From Gemmatimonas phototrophica (GTDB taxonomy: Bacteria; Gemmatimonadota; Gemmatimonadetes; Gemmatimonadales; Gemmatimonadaceae): a DNA stretch of 7,326 nt. This document shows, piece by piece, positions 5,817 to 7,326 of the stretch. A program made the position numbers and the translations under genes. The notes beneath the pieces are model-generated. The model worked only from the letters and a program-made list of their open reading frames with translations. It was not told the DNA's origin and ran no database searches. Each line of letters opens with the position of its first letter. Position 1 is the stretch's first letter. The DNA is taken from positions 1 to 7,326 of the forward strand of contig CAMBRJ010000143.1 of the NCBI GenBank assembly GCA_945870175.1, read 5' to 3'.

Positions 5817-7326
5817 AGTCGTTGACGATGGCGGTCATCGTCAACCGCGCCTTGAGATACCGTTCCATCATCTTGGTGGCGGCGCGGGCGGCCGTGGAGC
5901 CGTGGAGCCCCTCCTCGATGATAATGGCGAGCACGATCTTGGGATCGTTGGCCGGCGCGTATCCGACGAACCAGGCGTTGTCGAGCTGGCCGTTCACCTG
6001 GGCGGTGCCCGTCTTGCCGGCGATGGTGAGCCCCTGGATCTGTGCGCCGGCGGCCGTGCCTCGGGACACCACGTCGGCCAGCGCCAACTGCACGCTCGCC
6101 AGCTGCGCCTTGTCGAGATTGAGGATTTGTTTGCGTTCCGGGTCGCGCACGACCACTTGGGGCGTTGGAGCCATGCCGTCCGTGGCCATCGCCGCATAGA
6201 AGCGCGCCATACTGAGCGGCGTCTGCGCGTTGTCCGCTTGGCCAATTGCCAAACTCAACACCACGGAGCGATTCCAACCGCGGGCGCCGTAGCGCTTATC
6301 GAAGTACGCGGTGCTTTCGGGCCAGCGTGGTGTGCGCTCGTTGGGGAGGTCGACGCCGGTGCTGTCACGAAACCCCAGCGACACGCCCCCCGCCAGCAAT
6401 CGCGTCAAACCGATCTTGAGCCCGAGCTGATAGAAGTAGACGTCGCACGACTTGGCGATGGCCTGAGCGAGTGTCACGTCGCCGTGACCGCGCTTGTCCC
6501 AGCACTTGAACACACGACCGTAGTAGTAGCCTCCCGTACACGGCGTTTGCATGTGGGTGTCCATCGTCACGAGCCCCAGCTCCATGCCGATAATCGCCGT
6601 CGCCAACTTCCAGGTCGACGCCGGCGCGTACGTGCCGGTCAGCGCTCGGTTCACGAGCGGCCGGTGCGGATCGACCCGAAGGCTTTCGTAAAAGCTGCTC
6701 GACACCCCGCCGATGAACTTGTTGATGTCGTAGCTCGGCGCGCTATACAGCGAAAGCACGCCACCCGTTTTCGGATCAAGGGCCACCACGGCTCCACGCA
6801 GTGAATCGCCGAAGTACTCGTGCGCAAAGCGCTGCAGATCGAGATCAATGTTCGTGCGCAACGGAGGCGGTGCCTCCGGCTGCTCTTCCGCTCGCACGCC
6901 AGCGTCGCGCACGACGCGATTTCGCGCGTCAACCTCCACGAACCGTCGCCCTTCCTTGCCGCGCAGTTGTGCCTCGTACTGCAGCTCGAGGCCCGTCTTG
7001 CCCACTTGCTGGCCGGCCTTATAGCTCTCGTACTTGGGCTTCGACAGGTCGTCTTCGGAGATCTCACCGGTGGAGCCGATCAGCGCCGCCATCGCGGCGC
7101 CATCCGGATAGTACCGTTTCGGTGAGCTCTGAATGATGAGCCCAGGGAATTCGACACGGCGCTCTTCCAGCACCGACACGACCTGAAACGAGGCATCGTT
7201 GAAAATCACCGCCGGCCGAGTGCGAGCGCGCCGAAATCGCCGGACCGCCAGCTCCTGCTGCGCCGAGTCGATCTGCACCACCTTGGACAGCGTGGTGAGC
7301 GCCGACCGCAGCGAATCTTCCGTCGG
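5815..7326 (-). CDS. mrdA: Penicillin-binding protein 2, class B transpeptidase (5' end outside window)
   Basis: DD-transpeptidase that crosslinks the glycan strands made by RodA during cell elongation; anchored in the inner membrane with its catalytic domain in the periplasm. The frame is open to the window edge: 503 residues are visible and roughly 90 N-terminal residues (short tail, membrane anchor, start of the pedestal) are missing by comparison with E. coli PBP2. Numbering from the first visible codon, the pedestal domain runs to about 150, with KRYYPDGAAMAALIGSTGEIS near 70-90 and GKTGLELQYEAQLRGKEG near 109-126. The transpeptidase domain has S237-T-W-K240 (catalytic serine, codon at 6618-6616), S293-C-D295 in the SxN position (SxD is usual for PBP2), and K438-T-G440. 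Two cysteines at 263 and 275 flank the YYYGR segment and could form a disulfide in the periplasm. A GTG at 7281 lies inside the pedestal domain and is not the start. rodA follows after 12 nt. Confidence 0.96.
   Translation of the reverse strand, partial: PTEDSLRSALTTLSKVVQIDSAQQELAVRRFRRARTRPAVIFNDASFQVVSVLEERRVEFPGLIIQSSPKRYYPDGAAMAALIGSTGEISEDDLSKPKYESYKAGQQVGKTGLELQYEAQLRGKEGRRFVEVDARNRVVRDAGVRAEEQPEAPPPLRTNIDLDLQRFAHEYFGDSLRGAVVALDPKTGGVLSLYSAPSYDINKFIGGVSSSFYESLRVDPHRPLVNRALTGTYAPASTWKLATAIIGMELGLVTMDTHMQTPCTGGYYYGRVFKCWDKRGHGDVTLAQAIAKSCDVYFYQLGLKIGLTRLLAGGVSLGFRDSTGVDLPNERTPRWPESTAYFDKRYGARGWNRSVVLSLAIGQADNAQTPLSMARFYAAMATDGMAPTPQVVVRDPERKQILNLDKAQLASVQLALADVVSRGTAAGAQIQGLTIAGKTGTAQVNGQLDNAWFVGYAPANDPKIVLAIIIEEGLHGSTAARAATKMMERYLKARLTMTAIVND

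Noticed and set aside
5695..6804. Plus-strand reading frame of 369 codons opposite mrdA and the start of rodA
   Set aside because: It lies opposite confidently identified genes, crosses their boundary, and has no recognisable motif or good start signal.
7279..7281. GTG as the start codon of PBP2
   Set aside because: The frame continues upstream to the window edge with residues fitting the pedestal domain, and a PBP2 beginning here would lack its membrane anchor.
1..7326. Mobile element, phage, CRISPR, toxin-antitoxin or defence genes
   Set aside because: All the DNA is accounted for by six housekeeping genes and short gaps; I saw no direct repeats, transposase motifs or small extra genes.

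Overview
The window holds part of a GC-rich bacterial chromosome with housekeeping genes only. Every gene I can support lies on the minus strand, so transcription runs from position 7326 towards 1. In that direction the order is mrdA (PBP2, 5' end cut off by the window), rodA, accD, folC, hisS and proS (3' end cut off). No insertion sequence, phage gene, CRISPR array, tRNA or rRNA is visible, and no stretch over 75 bases lacks a gene.

Layout on the minus strand: mrdA 7326-5815; 12-nt gap; rodA 5802-4537; 73-nt gap with short inverted repeats; accD 4463-3597; 50-nt gap with a small hairpin; folC 3546-2263; 9-nt gap; hisS 2253-937; 8-nt overlap; proS 944 to the left edge. The shared strand, the small gaps and the overlap suggest one transcription unit or two. 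If there is a division, the rodA/accD gap is the likeliest place.

The genes work in three areas. PBP2 and RodA form the transpeptidase/glycosyltransferase pair that builds side-wall peptidoglycan in elongating cells, so the organism is probably rod-shaped or at least elongating. AccD and FolC serve central metabolism: malonyl-CoA for fatty acids, and folate synthesis with polyglutamylation. HisRS and ProRS charge tRNAs. The accD-folC pairing recurs in many bacteria, and so does mrdA-rodA. The arrangement of all six in a row is the less familiar part.

Organism: the PBP2/RodA pair, the separate AccD subunit and the short intergenic gaps indicate a bacterium. ProRS is the archaeal/eukaryote-like type without the bacterial editing insertion, and HisRS carries an unusual motif 3. 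Together with the high GC content this would suit a lineage such as Gemmatimonadota, but that is a low-confidence inference from remembered patterns, not from a search.

I found no convincing undescribed system. The points worth a second look are the HisRS motif 3 without its usual arginine, the hisS/proS overlap, mutually exclusive pairings in the leader of accD, and the general weakness of Shine-Dalgarno sequences.
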